A stretch of 64,000 nt of DNA from CAZMXS01 sp964570325 (GTDB lineage: Bacteria > Verrucomicrobiota > Kiritimatiellia > CAIQIC01 > CAZMXS01): positions 1 to 64,000 of the forward strand of contig CAZMXS010000003.1 in assembly GCA_964570325.1 (NCBI GenBank), given 5' to 3'. A model generated the notes under the pieces. That model was not told the DNA's origin. It saw nothing but the letters and a program-made list of their open reading frames with translations, and searched no databases. This document shows positions 55,260 through 64,000 of the stretch, piece by piece. The first letter of the stretch is position 1; every line of letters begins with the position of its first letter. The position numbers and the translations under genes were made by a program.

Positions 55260-58200
55260 TCCCACCTCCGTCTCGTTCGTGGTCCATGAGGGGATGTTCA
55301 ATTCGATCAGGCCGGGATTGGTGATGGACAGGAAATTGGTCCAGGCCGTACCGGCCGGCACGATGCCGAAGTCCGTGCCTCCTGGCGGCGAAGGATTCGC
55401 CCCGCTGAACAACGGAAGCCCATCCTTGCCCAGCACGAGCATCTCCGGCGAGCCCACATAGGTGAAGGCGTTCGCCGCCGTCGTTTGCCCAAACGCCGTG
55501 GAGTTGACCACCACATCGCCCGTGCCGGGGGCGCTCGCGCCCGCCGTCACCACGATCTGGGTGCTGCCGGCCACGCTCACTACCGCCGCCGCCGCGCCGC
55601 ACAGGGTCACGGAGGTCACGTCGCTCGTCGTCCCCGCGCTCAGATTGCGCCCATAAATCGTCACAGTCTGGCCGGCCAGTCCTTCCGCGGGCACAACGCC
55701 GTGCGCGGCGAACTTGCCGGGCGAATAGCGATAGACATTGGTCGAGGTGGTATTGCCCGCCGAATAGATCAGGCCGTTCAGCACGGCGGCGCTGTTGCGC
55801 TGCTGGGCCGCGGGCAAGCCTTTGATGGCGGTCCAGCTCGATCCGTCAAAGCGCCAGACATTCGTGCCGCCGCCCCCCAACACATAGATGTTTCCGTTCA
55901 GCGTCGCCGCCGCATGGTTGATCCGCGTCATGGGCAAGGGCGTGGTTTGCGCCCAGTTCGTGCCGTTGAACTCGTATACCGTATCGCGGTCCCCCGTCCC
56001 ATCGTTGCCGCCGATCGCGTACAGGCGATTGCTCAACACGGCGGCGGCCAGGAACATCCGCGGCGCCGGAAGGCCGCGAACCTCCGTCCAACTTGTTCCA
56101 TTGAAGGCATACACGTTCGTGTGGGCGCCGGCTGAGGTGGATCCGCCGACGGCGTACAGAACGCCGTTCAACACAGCAGCGGCATGCGAACGCCGCGGGG
56201 CGGGCAGTCCCGCCACTTCCGACCAGGAAACGCTATTGAAGCGGTACACGTTGGTGACTTCCGACGGGTTGCCGCCGCCAACCGCATGGACGCCTCCGCC
56301 ATATTCCGCGCATCCGAAGCGGGTTCGCGGCTGCGGCAAAGCGAACGACGACGACCATGCCGTGCCATCAAACCGAAATACATCCGATTGGGTCGTAAAC
56401 ATCTGATCCGCCCCGCCGATGTAGTACAGCTTGTTGCTGACCACCGCCAACCCGCCCTGGCAGCGGATCGCGGGCAGGCCGGGCACATCCGACCAGCCCT
56501 CGTCCACCCAGTCGCGCCCGATTACACCCGGCGCGTTGTAGGTGAAGAGGTTCGCCACGGCGGTGCGCCCGTATTTGGCCGAGACCACCTCGACCGCGCC
56601 AAGTCCGGTCGTGCCGCCCGGCCCGGCGCGCACGACGACCTGCGTGCTGCCGTTGACGGCCAGCACGGTGGCGGTCGCGCCGTTGAGCGTGACGCGCGTG
56701 ACATCGCCCATCGTCCCGTCGCAAAGATGGAAACCGGAGACGGCCACCTCGGTGCCGCCCGTCGAGGGCGTCATCAGGGGCGAGACGCCCTCGTCGCTCA
56801 TCGTCTGCCACGCGAAAACCATGCGCGGCAGGAGATTCGTCACCGTATTGGCGGCACCGCTCGAATACACCATGCCGTTGACTGCCGTTTCTACTTTCAC
56901 TTGCCCGTCCAACGTGGTGGGCGCGCCCGGACGCGCAAAGGCGCAATCCACCAGCAGGGCGACATTGGTGCTCAGCGCGTAAGTCATGTCGAGGATCAAA
57001 TCGGCTGACGCGCCAACAGAGAACCAGGCCGCCGCGTTACTATAGACCTGCTGAAGGCCGGAAGCCTGCATCACGTTGTTGGCGGACCAATCCGCCCGTT
57101 CCGCTTCCGCGAACCGCAGTAGATAGTTGCTGACGATATGCGGTGTGGCGGCCTGGGCGACATCGAAGCCGACCGCCGTGATCCGCACGGGATTGGTGAG
57201 GCCCGCCGCCGCCAGCTTCGCGGCGGAATAGATGTTCTGCTGACGATACGAGGTGTATTGCAGGCTGATCGGGCCGGGCTGATTGGGCGACTGGGCTGCC
57301 GAGAACACGCCGACCGTCGCAACGCCTGAGACCGCCGGCGTGCCGATGTAGCCCGGCACCGTCGTGCCCGCGAGGTTCAGGACAAACGGCGACAGCCCGT
57401 CGTCGCTGGCGATGCGCACCGCGGCCGATTGCGGCCCCGCCGCGGTCGCGTCGAACGCCACCTTGAAGTCGGCCCGCGCCCCCGCAGCCACCGTGGCCGG
57501 ACGCTCCACCACGCGGAAGAAGACCGCGCCCGAGCCGCTGGTGGTCACGCCGCTGATGGTCAGCAAAGAGGTGCCGGAATTGGTGATCGAGAACGTGTTG
57601 GTTGCGCCGATGCCGCGTAAATTCGGGCCGAAGTCGGAACCATTAAGCGGCGAGACGCCGCTTCCACTTGTGATGATCGCGCCGTTCGTACCGAGAACCT
57701 TCAATTCGGGCGCGAGCGGCGGGCCGGGATAAGTGAAGACGTTGTTCCCTTCCGTATAGCCGTAGCTGGTGGACCAGATTTTCACGCCGACAACACCGCC
57801 GCCGGCGGGCGCAGTCACCACGATCTGCGTGGGCGAGATGGTCGAGGGCGTCACCTGCGTGTTGCCGAACAGCACGTTGGTCACGTCGCCCGCCTGATTG
57901 CAGAAGTTCGAGCCAATGATCCTTACCGTCGTTCCCGCGACGCCGCCGGTCGGCACCACCCGGAAAACCACGCCGCTGGGATTGTAGGTGTAGATTTGCT
58001 CCAGCAGCGTTGTGCCCTTGGTCACGGAAACCACCGACATATTCTTAAGGCCCGGACTGTTGCCTGGCGGCGCGTAAAAACCAAACCAGTTACTGCCCTG
58101 CGGGCCGGCCAGCGTCACGGCCTTGCCGTCCAGCGTCGCGCTTGTGATGTCCGCATTCGAGATGCCGTTGGTGACGAAAGCATTGGTCACGATCACGAAG

Positions 58201-59024
58201 TTCCCGCCCGCCAGCGGGCCGTTATCCGGCTCGGCGGTCGCATAGGGTATCAAGTACCCAAAAAAGACAAACATCAAATTGCTGGTGCCGGCGGGGTACG
58301 AACTGGGACTGGGAGGCAAGGCGGACCAATGTGTTGAGCTAATTTTTATCCCCAGCGCGTTCCAATAGGTGTAAACGAGTTTTGTATCCGCGCTCGCGCC
58401 ATACAGACGAATCCGGGTGGGGTTTAGCTTGGAATCCAATTTAAAGCTATTGGTGTAGATACGCCAGAAATTGGTAGTCCAGGTCGGCGGGCACAGATCG
58501 TATGTATAGTTATCGTTTCTCGCTCGCAGATGAAGCAAGAGCCGCTTTTCGTCGTTCATCATCCGGTACATCAGGTTGGTGATGACGATCTTGTGCTTGG
58601 GCGGCAGTGTGAAGACATATTCGAAATAATTCGTAATAGGCATTTTGCCGTTAATGGTGAACTGGTTGGTGGCCGAAACGCCATCGGTCAGCCAATTCGT
58701 ACACCACATCGCGACCAAGAACCAAGAACCGTCGTTCCACTCGCGAAAGCGCGGCCAAAGAGAGGACTGGATGTCGCCCGGTTCTCCTTTGCGCCAACTC
58801 ATGGTCGCGCTCACCAAGCCGGGAGTGGTGGTCTTCGCCGCAACCTGGACTTGCCATAGATACTCCGGCCATCCATAGTAATACGCATTCATCTGTTCCC
58901 ATCCCGCAAGAATCTGCGCTGTGGCTCCCCCTTGGAACAGAAGCGCAATCACCAGGGCCAACCACGCGACGCCCTGCCATGCATTTCGCCGCCCGGCTAT
59001 TTCACGCCACAAGCTTTTTCTCAT
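55254..59024 (-). CDS. Secreted TIG/Kelch protein ending in half a choice-of-anchor D domain
   Basis: A 1256-residue secreted protein. It has a signal peptide (about 1-37, ending GGATAQ), an unrecognised N-terminal region (38-260), two TIG domains (260-435) and a full choice-of-anchor D domain (436-555). A region of 185 residues follows, then a third TIG (741-835), six Kelch repeats (845-1101; for example WSEVAGLPAPRRSHAAAVLN and VLYAVGG) and a fourth TIG (1103-1191). The last 65 residues are only the first half of another choice-of-anchor D domain, ending SWTTNETEVGP. The stop overlaps the start of the giant gene as ATGA. Unlike the other secreted proteins here it lacks the C-terminal module. 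The start 59024 precedes a typical signal peptide; the longer frame adds 32 residues. Confidence 0.75.
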   Translation of the reverse strand: MRKSLWREIAGRRNAWQGVAWLALVIALLFQGGATAQILAGWEQMNAYYYGWPEYLWQVQVAAKTTTPGLVSATMSWRKGEPGDIQSSLWPRFREWNDGSWFLVAMWCTNWLTDGVSATNQFTINGKMPITNYFEYVFTLPPKHKIVITNLMYRMMNDEKRLLLHLRARNDNYTYDLCPPTWTTNFWRIYTNSFKLDSKLNPTRIRLYGASADTKLVYTYWNALGIKISSTHWSALPPSPSSYPAGTSNLMFVFFGYLIPYATAEPDNGPLAGGNFVIVTNAFVTNGISNADITSATLDGKAVTLAGPQGSNWFGFYAPPGNSPGLKNMSVVSVTKGTTLLEQIYTYNPSGVVFRVVPTGGVAGTTVRIIGSNFCNQAGDVTNVLFGNTQVTPSTISPTQIVVTAPAGGGVVGVKIWSTSYGYTEGNNVFTYPGPPLAPELKVLGTNGAIITSGSGVSPLNGSDFGPNLRGIGATNTFSITNSGTSLLTISGVTTSGSGAVFFRVVERPATVAAGARADFKVAFDATAAGPQSAAVRIASDDGLSPFVLNLAGTTVPGYIGTPAVSGVATVGVFSAAQSPNQPGPISLQYTSYRQQNIYSAAKLAAAGLTNPVRITAVGFDVAQAATPHIVSNYLLRFAEAERADWSANNVMQASGLQQVYSNAAAWFSVGASADLILDMTYALSTNVALLVDCAFARPGAPTTLDGQVKVETAVNGMVYSSGAANTVTNLLPRMVFAWQTMSDEGVSPLMTPSTGGTEVAVSGFHLCDGTMGDVTRVTLNGATATVLAVNGSTQVVVRAGPGGTTGLGAVEVVSAKYGRTAVANLFTYNAPGVIGRDWVDEGWSDVPGLPAIRCQGGLAVVSNKLYYIGGADQMFTTQSDVFRFDGTAWSSSFALPQPRTRFGCAEYGGGVHAVGGGNPSEVTNVYRFNSVSWSEVAGLPAPRRSHAAAVLNGVLYAVGGSTSAGAHTNVYAFNGTSWTEVRGLPAPRMFLAAAVLSNRLYAIGGNDGTGDRDTVYEFNGTNWAQTTPLPMTRINHAAATLNGNIYVLGGGGTNVWRFDGSSWTAIKGLPAAQQRNSAAVLNGLIYSAGNTTSTNVYRYSPGKFAAHGVVPAEGLAGQTVTIYGRNLSAGTTSDVTSVTLCGAAAAVVSVAGSTQIVVTAGASAPGTGDVVVNSTAFGQTTAANAFTYVGSPEMLVLGKDGLPLFSGANPSPPGGTDFGIVPAGTAWTNFLSITNPGLIELNIPSWTTNETEVGP

Positions 59025-59468
59025 ACGCGCCTCGCTATTCGTCAACCAAACCGGCAACACCCTCCCCACGCCCACGGGCACACCACACCCTTTTTCTGTG
59101 AAGCTAGTCCCTCCTGCCATAACCTGTCAACAACCCAACCCGGGTAAAAACGGGGGATGGGTGCCACCGTTGAGGGTCAGGTCTATATTTTTATACAATT
59201 ATCAGGCGAACCCTTGAGGGATCGGCATGATCACCCGGTGTTCGCTGTAACGGACGCCGGAGCCGATGAGCCGGTCGAGTTGGCCGCTGGCCGGCAAATC
59301 TCGAGATCGCGCCGCGGACCCCGCCATTGGCAGCTTTTCAGAGAGCTTTTTACCTAAAACTGTCGAAGCTGGGACAAAGCGTGCGCCAGAACAGGACCCA
59401 GTCTGGGCGCGGCATTAAATTCTCCGTGGAACTCCGCTCTGACTGGGTATAAGAACAAAAAACCAAGC
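59025..59468. other. 444-base region with degraded sequence between secreted-protein genes
   Basis: No intact gene was seen. Around 59170-59205 the tract GAGGGTCAGGTCTATATT with TTTTTATACAATTATC resembles one half of the GGGTCAGGTCT-type palindromes that accompany REP/IS200-like transposases in diverse bacteria. On the minus strand 59215-59365 a 48-codon open stretch (IGSGVRYSEHRVIMPIPQG near its end) looks like a remnant C-terminus of an unidentified protein. This suggests decayed mobile or laterally acquired DNA. Confidence 0.4.
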
Positions 59469-62400
59469 TCAAGGCCCCTGACGCACATCAATCCGATAGC
59501 AGCGGCAATTGGTGACGCCGGTGTCCTGGTAGACCGCCGCGCCGTTAGTTACCCGAATGTTTCCCGGATCGCTTACCTCGTGAAATGCCGCGTTATTGGA
59601 CAGCGCGCTGTCCATGTAGAACAGCCGATACAACCGGCCGGACACCACCGGCCATGCGACCGTGAAAACGCGCCCGGTCCCGCGTAAAATTTCGTCGAAC
59701 GCGAACACCGACACGGCATCGAGCGGATCAGTACCCGCGACCCGCTCGGCGGCATCGTCCATTCCGTCCGCGTCCGAATCGGCGCGCGCCGGGTCGCTCA
59801 CCTGTCCGTACCGCCCGCCCTGCAACTCGGCGCCGTCCTCCAACCCGTCGCCATCGCTGTCGGCCAGGCTGTCCGACGTGCCAGCGGCTATTTCCTGGCT
59901 GGAGTCCAACCCATCGCGATCCTGATCCGAAACGGTGACATCCGGCGCCGCGCCATTGAGACTAAAACAATCCAGATTGATCGGGCGCGAGTTATGCACA
60001 GCCGCCAGGCGCACAGTATGCGCACCGGCGCCGAGCGCCCCAATGAATGCGGCCACCCGGTTGAAATGCGCCGCATGTTCACCCCAGCCGCCGGTCGGCG
60101 GGCAGACCAGCCGCGCCCCGCGCCGGCCGTCCAGATACACATCCACCTGCGCCGCATTCGTCCCGCCAATTGCGTACCAGAGATGAACCCAGGCTCCGGT
60201 ATGCGGCCCGGTGGTCACGCCCGCATAACAGGCTTCGGAGCCGGCGGCGATGCCCCAGTCGTAGCCCAGCACCTCTCCGCCGGACGCGGCCGGTTTATAA
60301 TCAAGCCCGCCGCTGCCCTGTTGGCTGGTCCAATTCTCGGCTTCCCGGAAAACCAACTGCCCCACATCCGTCGGCCGTGTGGTCAGGAACCCCAGTTCCG
60401 CCAAATAAACGGCGCCGGAACCGCCGTGAGTCATGGAAAAATTACGAAGCGCATTCGCATCCACGCCGGCAAACTGCGCCATTGGAATTACCAAGCGCGT
60501 CCAGTTGGTCGTCAATCCGCCCGGCCCCAATCGGTCGTTGAGATCCACAATCCGCTCCCGATCCAAGTTGTCGCGCAGCCCGAGCTTGAGCTGCTCGCCA
60601 CCGACCGCGCCGCGCGCCCAAACGCTCAACGCCCAGCCGGTGGCGGCCTGGCCATTGGCCAGGTCAATGTAATGTCCGGCGCCCGCGCCACTGACCATCG
60701 TCCGGCGCGCCCAGAGCCATTCGCCGTCCGGCCCCGGAATATTCACGAACGCAAACGTTTGCGTTGTGCTCGCCCCGTAATAGCCGTCGGCGCTTCCCCC
60801 GAAGACGTTTGGATTGCAGCCGTTGTTCCAATCCACATCGAGCCGGCCGCCGTGGACATGTTTTTCAAACGCAAACTCGCTGAAATTGGCGGGTTCCGCG
60901 TTGTCAAACGCCTGGATCGCGTAATAGGCGGGCGCATCCGACGCCAAGCCGGCCGTTTGATCCGCATAAAAGCCGGCATGCCGCGGCACGAGCCGGGTGC
61001 TCACGCGCGTGAAGCCGCTGGTGAGGTTGAAGCGCCGCCAGACGTGATAACCGACCACGTCGCGCTCGCCGTCGGCCGCGCCCCAAGTCACGCACGGCCG
61101 GCCGCCAGACATGGCGACCCCAAAGGCGCCGCCGGGGCGCCGAGGCGCCAGCGTATCCTTGGTGAAAGCCACCCAATCCACCTCTATCGTTCCGCCCGCC
61201 GCGTTGGTGAACTCGAACGAGACCAGCGCGAGGTTGCCCGGCCAGACATCGTTGCGCACATTGCCGGTCAGGCAGAAATCCTCCAGCGGAATTTTCGCGA
61301 GCGCCCAGTTGGTACCCAGCGAGCCGGCGATATATTCACTCAAGGGCACTTTGCGCTCGACGCCGAAAAGATCCTTCAGCCCAACGGCAATCTGCTCCGC
61401 GCCACTGGCGCCGCGGATCCAGAAATTCAACAGCGCCGCGCCGCGCTGATCGCGGTTGCCCAGGTCCACCCAGCCACCCGAACCGGCGGCGGACGACGTG
61501 ATGCGCACCGCGTAATCGCGCACATATTCATTGAAAGTGGGGATTGCGGCCCACGTGCTGGCGGCTGCGCCCCAGGTGCCGTGGCTGCCGCCGAACTGGT
61601 TGACCTGGTTGCTGAACGTCGCGATCCAGACCTGCTGGGTCGGACCGAATCCGACCGTGGTCATCCCGGCCGAGATATTGGTGTTCTGCATGAACCAGCG
61701 CCAGGTTGCGCCAAGCTTGTAATTTTCCAGCATGAGCACATTCGGCCCGTAGTCAATCGCGGCATTGATGCCGTGGAAATGATTGGACTTGGCGCTGTTC
61801 CAGGGCCGGCCCTTGTTGATGCAGTTGAGGAAGCCGTAGGTATTGTTCCAGACCGGCATCTCGCCCTTGCCGGGATCCCAACCATATATATAGAAGTGGT
61901 CGTAAATGTACTTCAGCGCCGCCAGGGTTTCCGTGGGGGCATAGATCACGCAAGGCGGCAGGCAGCATGGCGTGATGGAACCGCTGTCGCTCGCCCGCTC
62001 AACGCTCCAGGTTTCACCGTTGATGAACAACTCCCACGGGGCCATCTGACGATAGCCGTCGGACGCGCCGGCAGCCGACCAGCCCCAGACATCGGCGCCG
62101 ATCATGTCATAGCGCGCCGGGTCGGCCGCGTGCAGATCAATCGCGCGCTGCCGCTGGTACAGGATACTGTCGCGCGCGACGTCGGCATGGTTGAAGCCGC
62201 GCTCATCGGTGCGGAACCGGAAATCAACCCAGCAATGCGGGTACTGCCAGAAATAGAGCTGGAGCTGGCGCGGCCATGGCACCGTGTAGGAGTTCCACAT
62301 GGTCCTGGCGTCGGCGCCTTTGGCAAAGGCGGGAGCGGCGGCCGATTCGATCACTGCCAGCAGGTTCTCGCTGTACCCGAAGTCGTAATCACTGTTGGGC

Positions 62401-62948
62401 CGCCACGACCAAGTGGTCTCCGCATAGAGCCGCTGGGCCAGTTCGGCGACCTCGGTGCCCTTGAAATACTCGGCGACAAAGATGCAGCCGGCAACGAACA
62501 GCGAGTGATCAAGCAAGGACAACCCATCCGGCGAGTTCTGTTTGCCGTCGGCGATATTGTACCAATGATAGGTCCAGCCATTGACACGCTTGAGCACATC
62601 GGGATCGGCGGAGAGCTGCCCGGTGTAACCGCGCAATTGCAACAACGCCTGCTCATAAGCGTTGGAGAAGGAAATCCAGCCGCGATAGTGACCGAGGGCG
62701 ATCGCGGTCAGCTCGAATCCCGTCCCGGCGACGCTGCTGACCGTCGGGTAATTGTTGCTGGTGTCGTAGTAGACCGAATCGGCAATCAGTTTGTAAGGGC
62801 CGTGCCGCTCAATCTGAAAGAAGCGGAGATTCGACCATTCGATACTCTGAAGGAACTCCCAATCATTGGTGGTCAAAGCCGACGCCGCGCCAGCCCAAGC
62901 CAACGCCAATAGCCATCCATGTCGGCGAATCATTCCGGGAAAGTCCAT
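59469..62948 (-). CDS. Secreted glycoamylase-fold glycoside hydrolase with carbohydrate-binding-like modules
   Basis: About 1159 residues. A signal peptide (MIRRHGWLLALAWAGAASA) precedes an (alpha/alpha)6 domain of the glycoamylase type (about 25-435). It contains FFQIERHGPYKLIADSVYYD, VSSVAGTGFELTAIALGHYR, WQYPHCWVDFRFRTDERG, DVWGWSAAGASDGYRQM and GPNVLMLENYKLGATWRWF, as in GH144-like beta-1,2-glucanases. Downstream are a galactose-binding-like domain, a fibronectin type III domain, another binding-like module, a CBM6/35-like domain (FREAENWTSQQGSGGLDY) and calcium-binding repeats (DQDRDGLD, DSDGDGLEDG). The C-terminal module starts FTVAWPVVSGRLYRLFYM. The start could be 62969, 62948 or 62933; 62948 has GAGAG upstream. 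The substrate is inferred only at class level. Confidence 0.75.
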   Translation of the reverse strand: MDFPGMIRRHGWLLALAWAGAASALTTNDWEFLQSIEWSNLRFFQIERHGPYKLIADSVYYDTSNNYPTVSSVAGTGFELTAIALGHYRGWISFSNAYEQALLQLRGYTGQLSADPDVLKRVNGWTYHWYNIADGKQNSPDGLSLLDHSLFVAGCIFVAEYFKGTEVAELAQRLYAETTWSWRPNSDYDFGYSENLLAVIESAAAPAFAKGADARTMWNSYTVPWPRQLQLYFWQYPHCWVDFRFRTDERGFNHADVARDSILYQRQRAIDLHAADPARYDMIGADVWGWSAAGASDGYRQMAPWELFINGETWSVERASDSGSITPCCLPPCVIYAPTETLAALKYIYDHFYIYGWDPGKGEMPVWNNTYGFLNCINKGRPWNSAKSNHFHGINAAIDYGPNVLMLENYKLGATWRWFMQNTNISAGMTTVGFGPTQQVWIATFSNQVNQFGGSHGTWGAAASTWAAIPTFNEYVRDYAVRITSSAAGSGGWVDLGNRDQRGAALLNFWIRGASGAEQIAVGLKDLFGVERKVPLSEYIAGSLGTNWALAKIPLEDFCLTGNVRNDVWPGNLALVSFEFTNAAGGTIEVDWVAFTKDTLAPRRPGGAFGVAMSGGRPCVTWGAADGERDVVGYHVWRRFNLTSGFTRVSTRLVPRHAGFYADQTAGLASDAPAYYAIQAFDNAEPANFSEFAFEKHVHGGRLDVDWNNGCNPNVFGGSADGYYGASTTQTFAFVNIPGPDGEWLWARRTMVSGAGAGHYIDLANGQAATGWALSVWARGAVGGEQLKLGLRDNLDRERIVDLNDRLGPGGLTTNWTRLVIPMAQFAGVDANALRNFSMTHGGSGAVYLAELGFLTTRPTDVGQLVFREAENWTSQQGSGGLDYKPAASGGEVLGYDWGIAAGSEACYAGVTTGPHTGAWVHLWYAIGGTNAAQVDVYLDGRRGARLVCPPTGGWGEHAAHFNRVAAFIGALGAGAHTVRLAAVHNSRPINLDCFSLNGAAPDVTVSDQDRDGLDSSQEIAAGTSDSLADSDGDGLEDGAELQGGRYGQVSDPARADSDADGMDDAAERVAGTDPLDAVSVFAFDEILRGTGRVFTVAWPVVSGRLYRLFYMDSALSNNAAFHEVSDPGNIRVTNGAAVYQDTGVTNCRCYRIDVRQGP

Positions 62949-63049
62949 TGAGAACGCTCTCAAACGCATAATGTAATCAAGCGTGGCGGATTTGTTTAGG
63001 CGGGCCACGAAAAAAAGCGTCTGAGGACCTGAACGTGGCTGTCCCCCAA

Positions 63050-63105
63050 GCGGAAGCGAGCGGCTGATTCCATCACCAGCGTACCCACATGCGGAAGCGA
63101 GCGGC
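63050..63105. repeat. 15-base direct repeats between the hydrolase gene and rpoN
   Basis: GCGGAAGCGAGCGGC occurs at 63050-63064 and 63091-63105, 41 bases apart. A related string GTACCCACGAGCGTGAGCGA lies at about 13407-13426, matching GTACCCACATGCGGAAGCGA at about 63081-63100. It is a dispersed intergenic repeat of unknown role. Confidence 0.6.
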
Positions 63106-63162
63106 CTTTCTTCCAACCCAGCGAGCCATCTGAAATCACCTGCCAACTTTCTTTTTTCGCGC

Positions 63163-63191
63163 TTGAGTCGGTTTGCAACGATAGCTAACCT
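63163..63191 (+). promoter_or_regulatory. Candidate promoter of rpoN
   Basis: TTGAGT (63163-63168) and TAACCT (63186-63191) are 17 bases apart, 25 bases before the ATG at 63216. The -10 match is weak. Confidence 0.3.
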
Positions 63192-63215
63192 GACTCGTGT
63201 TCTGGGACTTGATGC

Positions 63216-64000
63216 ATGAACGCCACGCAAGGACTGACACAAACGCAGGACCAGCGATTGCAGATGATCCTGGCGCCGCAATTGCGCCAGTCACTGGAAC
63301 TGCTCCAGGTTCCGATCCTTGAATTGCGCTCTCTCGTTCAACAAGAGCTGCAAAAAAACCCCACACTGGAGGAAAAGCTCCCGGAAACGACCCCGGTCGA
63401 GGTGGAACCGGGCAGCAACGAGGCGGAGGATGACGCCAAAGCCATTGATTTCAAGGAAGAGTTCGAGGTGCTGGCCAAACTGGACGACGAGTGGAAGGAG
63501 TATTTCCATCAGAACCAGTCCGCCCGCTACTACTCGGCGGACGACGACGCCAAGCGCCAGTTTCTCCTGGATTCGATCACCCAACCGCCCACCCTGCAGG
63601 ATCACTTGCTCAACCAGCTTTCCCTGGCCGGCCTGAGCCCCGAAGAACATCAGATTGGCGAGCTGATCATCGGCAGCATCAACGACGACGGGTACCTGAC
63701 CACCCCCCTCGACGAACTGGTTCATTCAACCGGGTTTGAAGCCAGGAAGCTGCGGGACATGCTGGCGCTGATCCAGGAGTTCGATCCGATTGGCGTCGGG
63801 GCCGCCAATCTGCGTGAGTGCCTGCTGCTGCAGCTCCGCCGCCTCGGCAAGGAGGATTCCACCGCCGCGCATATCGTGCAGCATCACCTGGACGAACTCG
63901 GCGGGAAAAAATACGCACCGATCGCCAAGGCACTGCATCTGTCCCTGGAGGAAGTCCAGCAGGCCGCGCGTTTCATCGCCACGCTCGAACCGCGCCCCGG
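63216..64000 (+). CDS. rpoN: RNA polymerase sigma-54 factor (N-terminal part, runs off the window)
   Basis: At least 261 residues are present with no stop before the window end. The N-terminal glutamine-rich region I reads QTQDQRLQMILAPQLRQSLE followed by LLQVPILELRSLVQQEL and NPTLEE, which is the activator-interacting region of sigma-54. An acidic region II follows, then the core-binding domain (LLNQLSLAGLSPEEHQIGEL, then ELIIGSINDDGYLTTPLDEL and DPIGVGAANLRECLLLQL). The DNA-binding RpoN box lies beyond the window. It is divergent from the glycoside hydrolase gene. Confidence 0.93.
   Translation, partial: MNATQGLTQTQDQRLQMILAPQLRQSLELLQVPILELRSLVQQELQKNPTLEEKLPETTPVEVEPGSNEAEDDAKAIDFKEEFEVLAKLDDEWKEYFHQNQSARYYSADDDAKRQFLLDSITQPPTLQDHLLNQLSLAGLSPEEHQIGELIIGSINDDGYLTTPLDELVHSTGFEARKLRDMLALIQEFDPIGVGAANLRECLLLQLRRLGKEDSTAAHIVQHHLDELGGKKYAPIAKALHLSLEEVQQAARFIATLEPRP

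Noticed and set aside
55240..55300. Programmed -1 frameshift joining the 1256-residue and giant proteins
   Set aside because: The A-run lies after the stop codon and no slippery heptamer was seen before it. The signal peptide and the 59-base surplus in an otherwise continuous domain explain the junction better.
42664..55461. Several long plus-strand frames opposite the giant gene
   Set aside because: They mirror the Ig-like repeats of the minus strand, show repeat periodicity from that gene and have Arg/His-rich translations; shadows.
59994..62912. Plus-strand open frame of about 970 codons
   Set aside because: Antisense to the glycoside hydrolase gene; its translation is Arg/Pro/His-rich low-complexity sequence without domain resemblance.

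Overview
The window is a 64 kb piece of a GC-rich bacterial genome, most likely a metagenome bin of the PVC superphylum (Kiritimatiellota or Verrucomicrobiota). The lineage call is an inference. It rests on very large secreted proteins built from choice-of-anchor D, TIG, MBG and thrombospondin type 3 modules, on a SufT-C-B-D-S-U operon, on LptF/G and Lpo-type envelope lipoproteins, and on sigma-54. A run of 100 N between identical 20-base flanks (43561-43660) marks a scaffold join. No rRNA, tRNA, CRISPR array or intact transposase gene was seen.

Layout. 216-6027 (minus) is a compressed operon, trpF-trpB-yicC-gmk-coaC-coaB-SGNH hydrolase, in which consecutive genes overlap or abut. 6363-13344 holds single genes: a LysM envelope protein, a YifB/ComM ATPase, a secreted beta-helix protein, a PPK2 kinase, a GNAT acetyltransferase and a DUF3108-like exported protein. 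13431-21238 (minus) is gap-pgk-tpiA-secG followed by an oligopeptide-type ABC transporter (oppA-oppB-oppC). 21406-25357 (plus) carries an unusual RNA-polymerase-related fusion protein, an LptF/LptG permease, a PilZ-like protein and PilT. 25344-28136 (minus) carries an AmrS radical-SAM enzyme, pdxH and an HDOD protein. 28271-34492 (minus) is the Suf iron-sulfur operon plus a WbuC cupin. 34634-38011 has an exonuclease, an Nfu-type scaffold and two lipoproteins.

The last 25 kb is a secretome island on the minus strand: a 1245-residue Asp-box/beta-helix protein, a giant 4433-residue repeat protein, a 1256-residue Kelch/TIG protein translationally coupled to the giant one, and a glycoamylase-fold glycoside hydrolase of about 1160 residues. 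rpoN then starts divergently and runs off the window. The secreted proteins with intact C-termini, including the distant beta-helix protein, end in a similar 55-70 residue module that may be a sorting or anchoring signal.

Most notable. (1) A family of paired short palindromes (core CCAATGATTGG) sits in frame inside three conserved genes, trpF, oppB and sufD, resembling in principle the Rickettsia palindromic elements. (2) A choice-of-anchor D domain is split exactly between two secreted proteins by a 59-base segment that supplies a stop codon, an overlapping start codon and a complete signal peptide, so the halves would be exported separately. (3) One protein fuses an RNA polymerase alpha-CTD-like domain, a sigma region 4-like domain and a HARE-HTH-like domain, with no sigma region 2.
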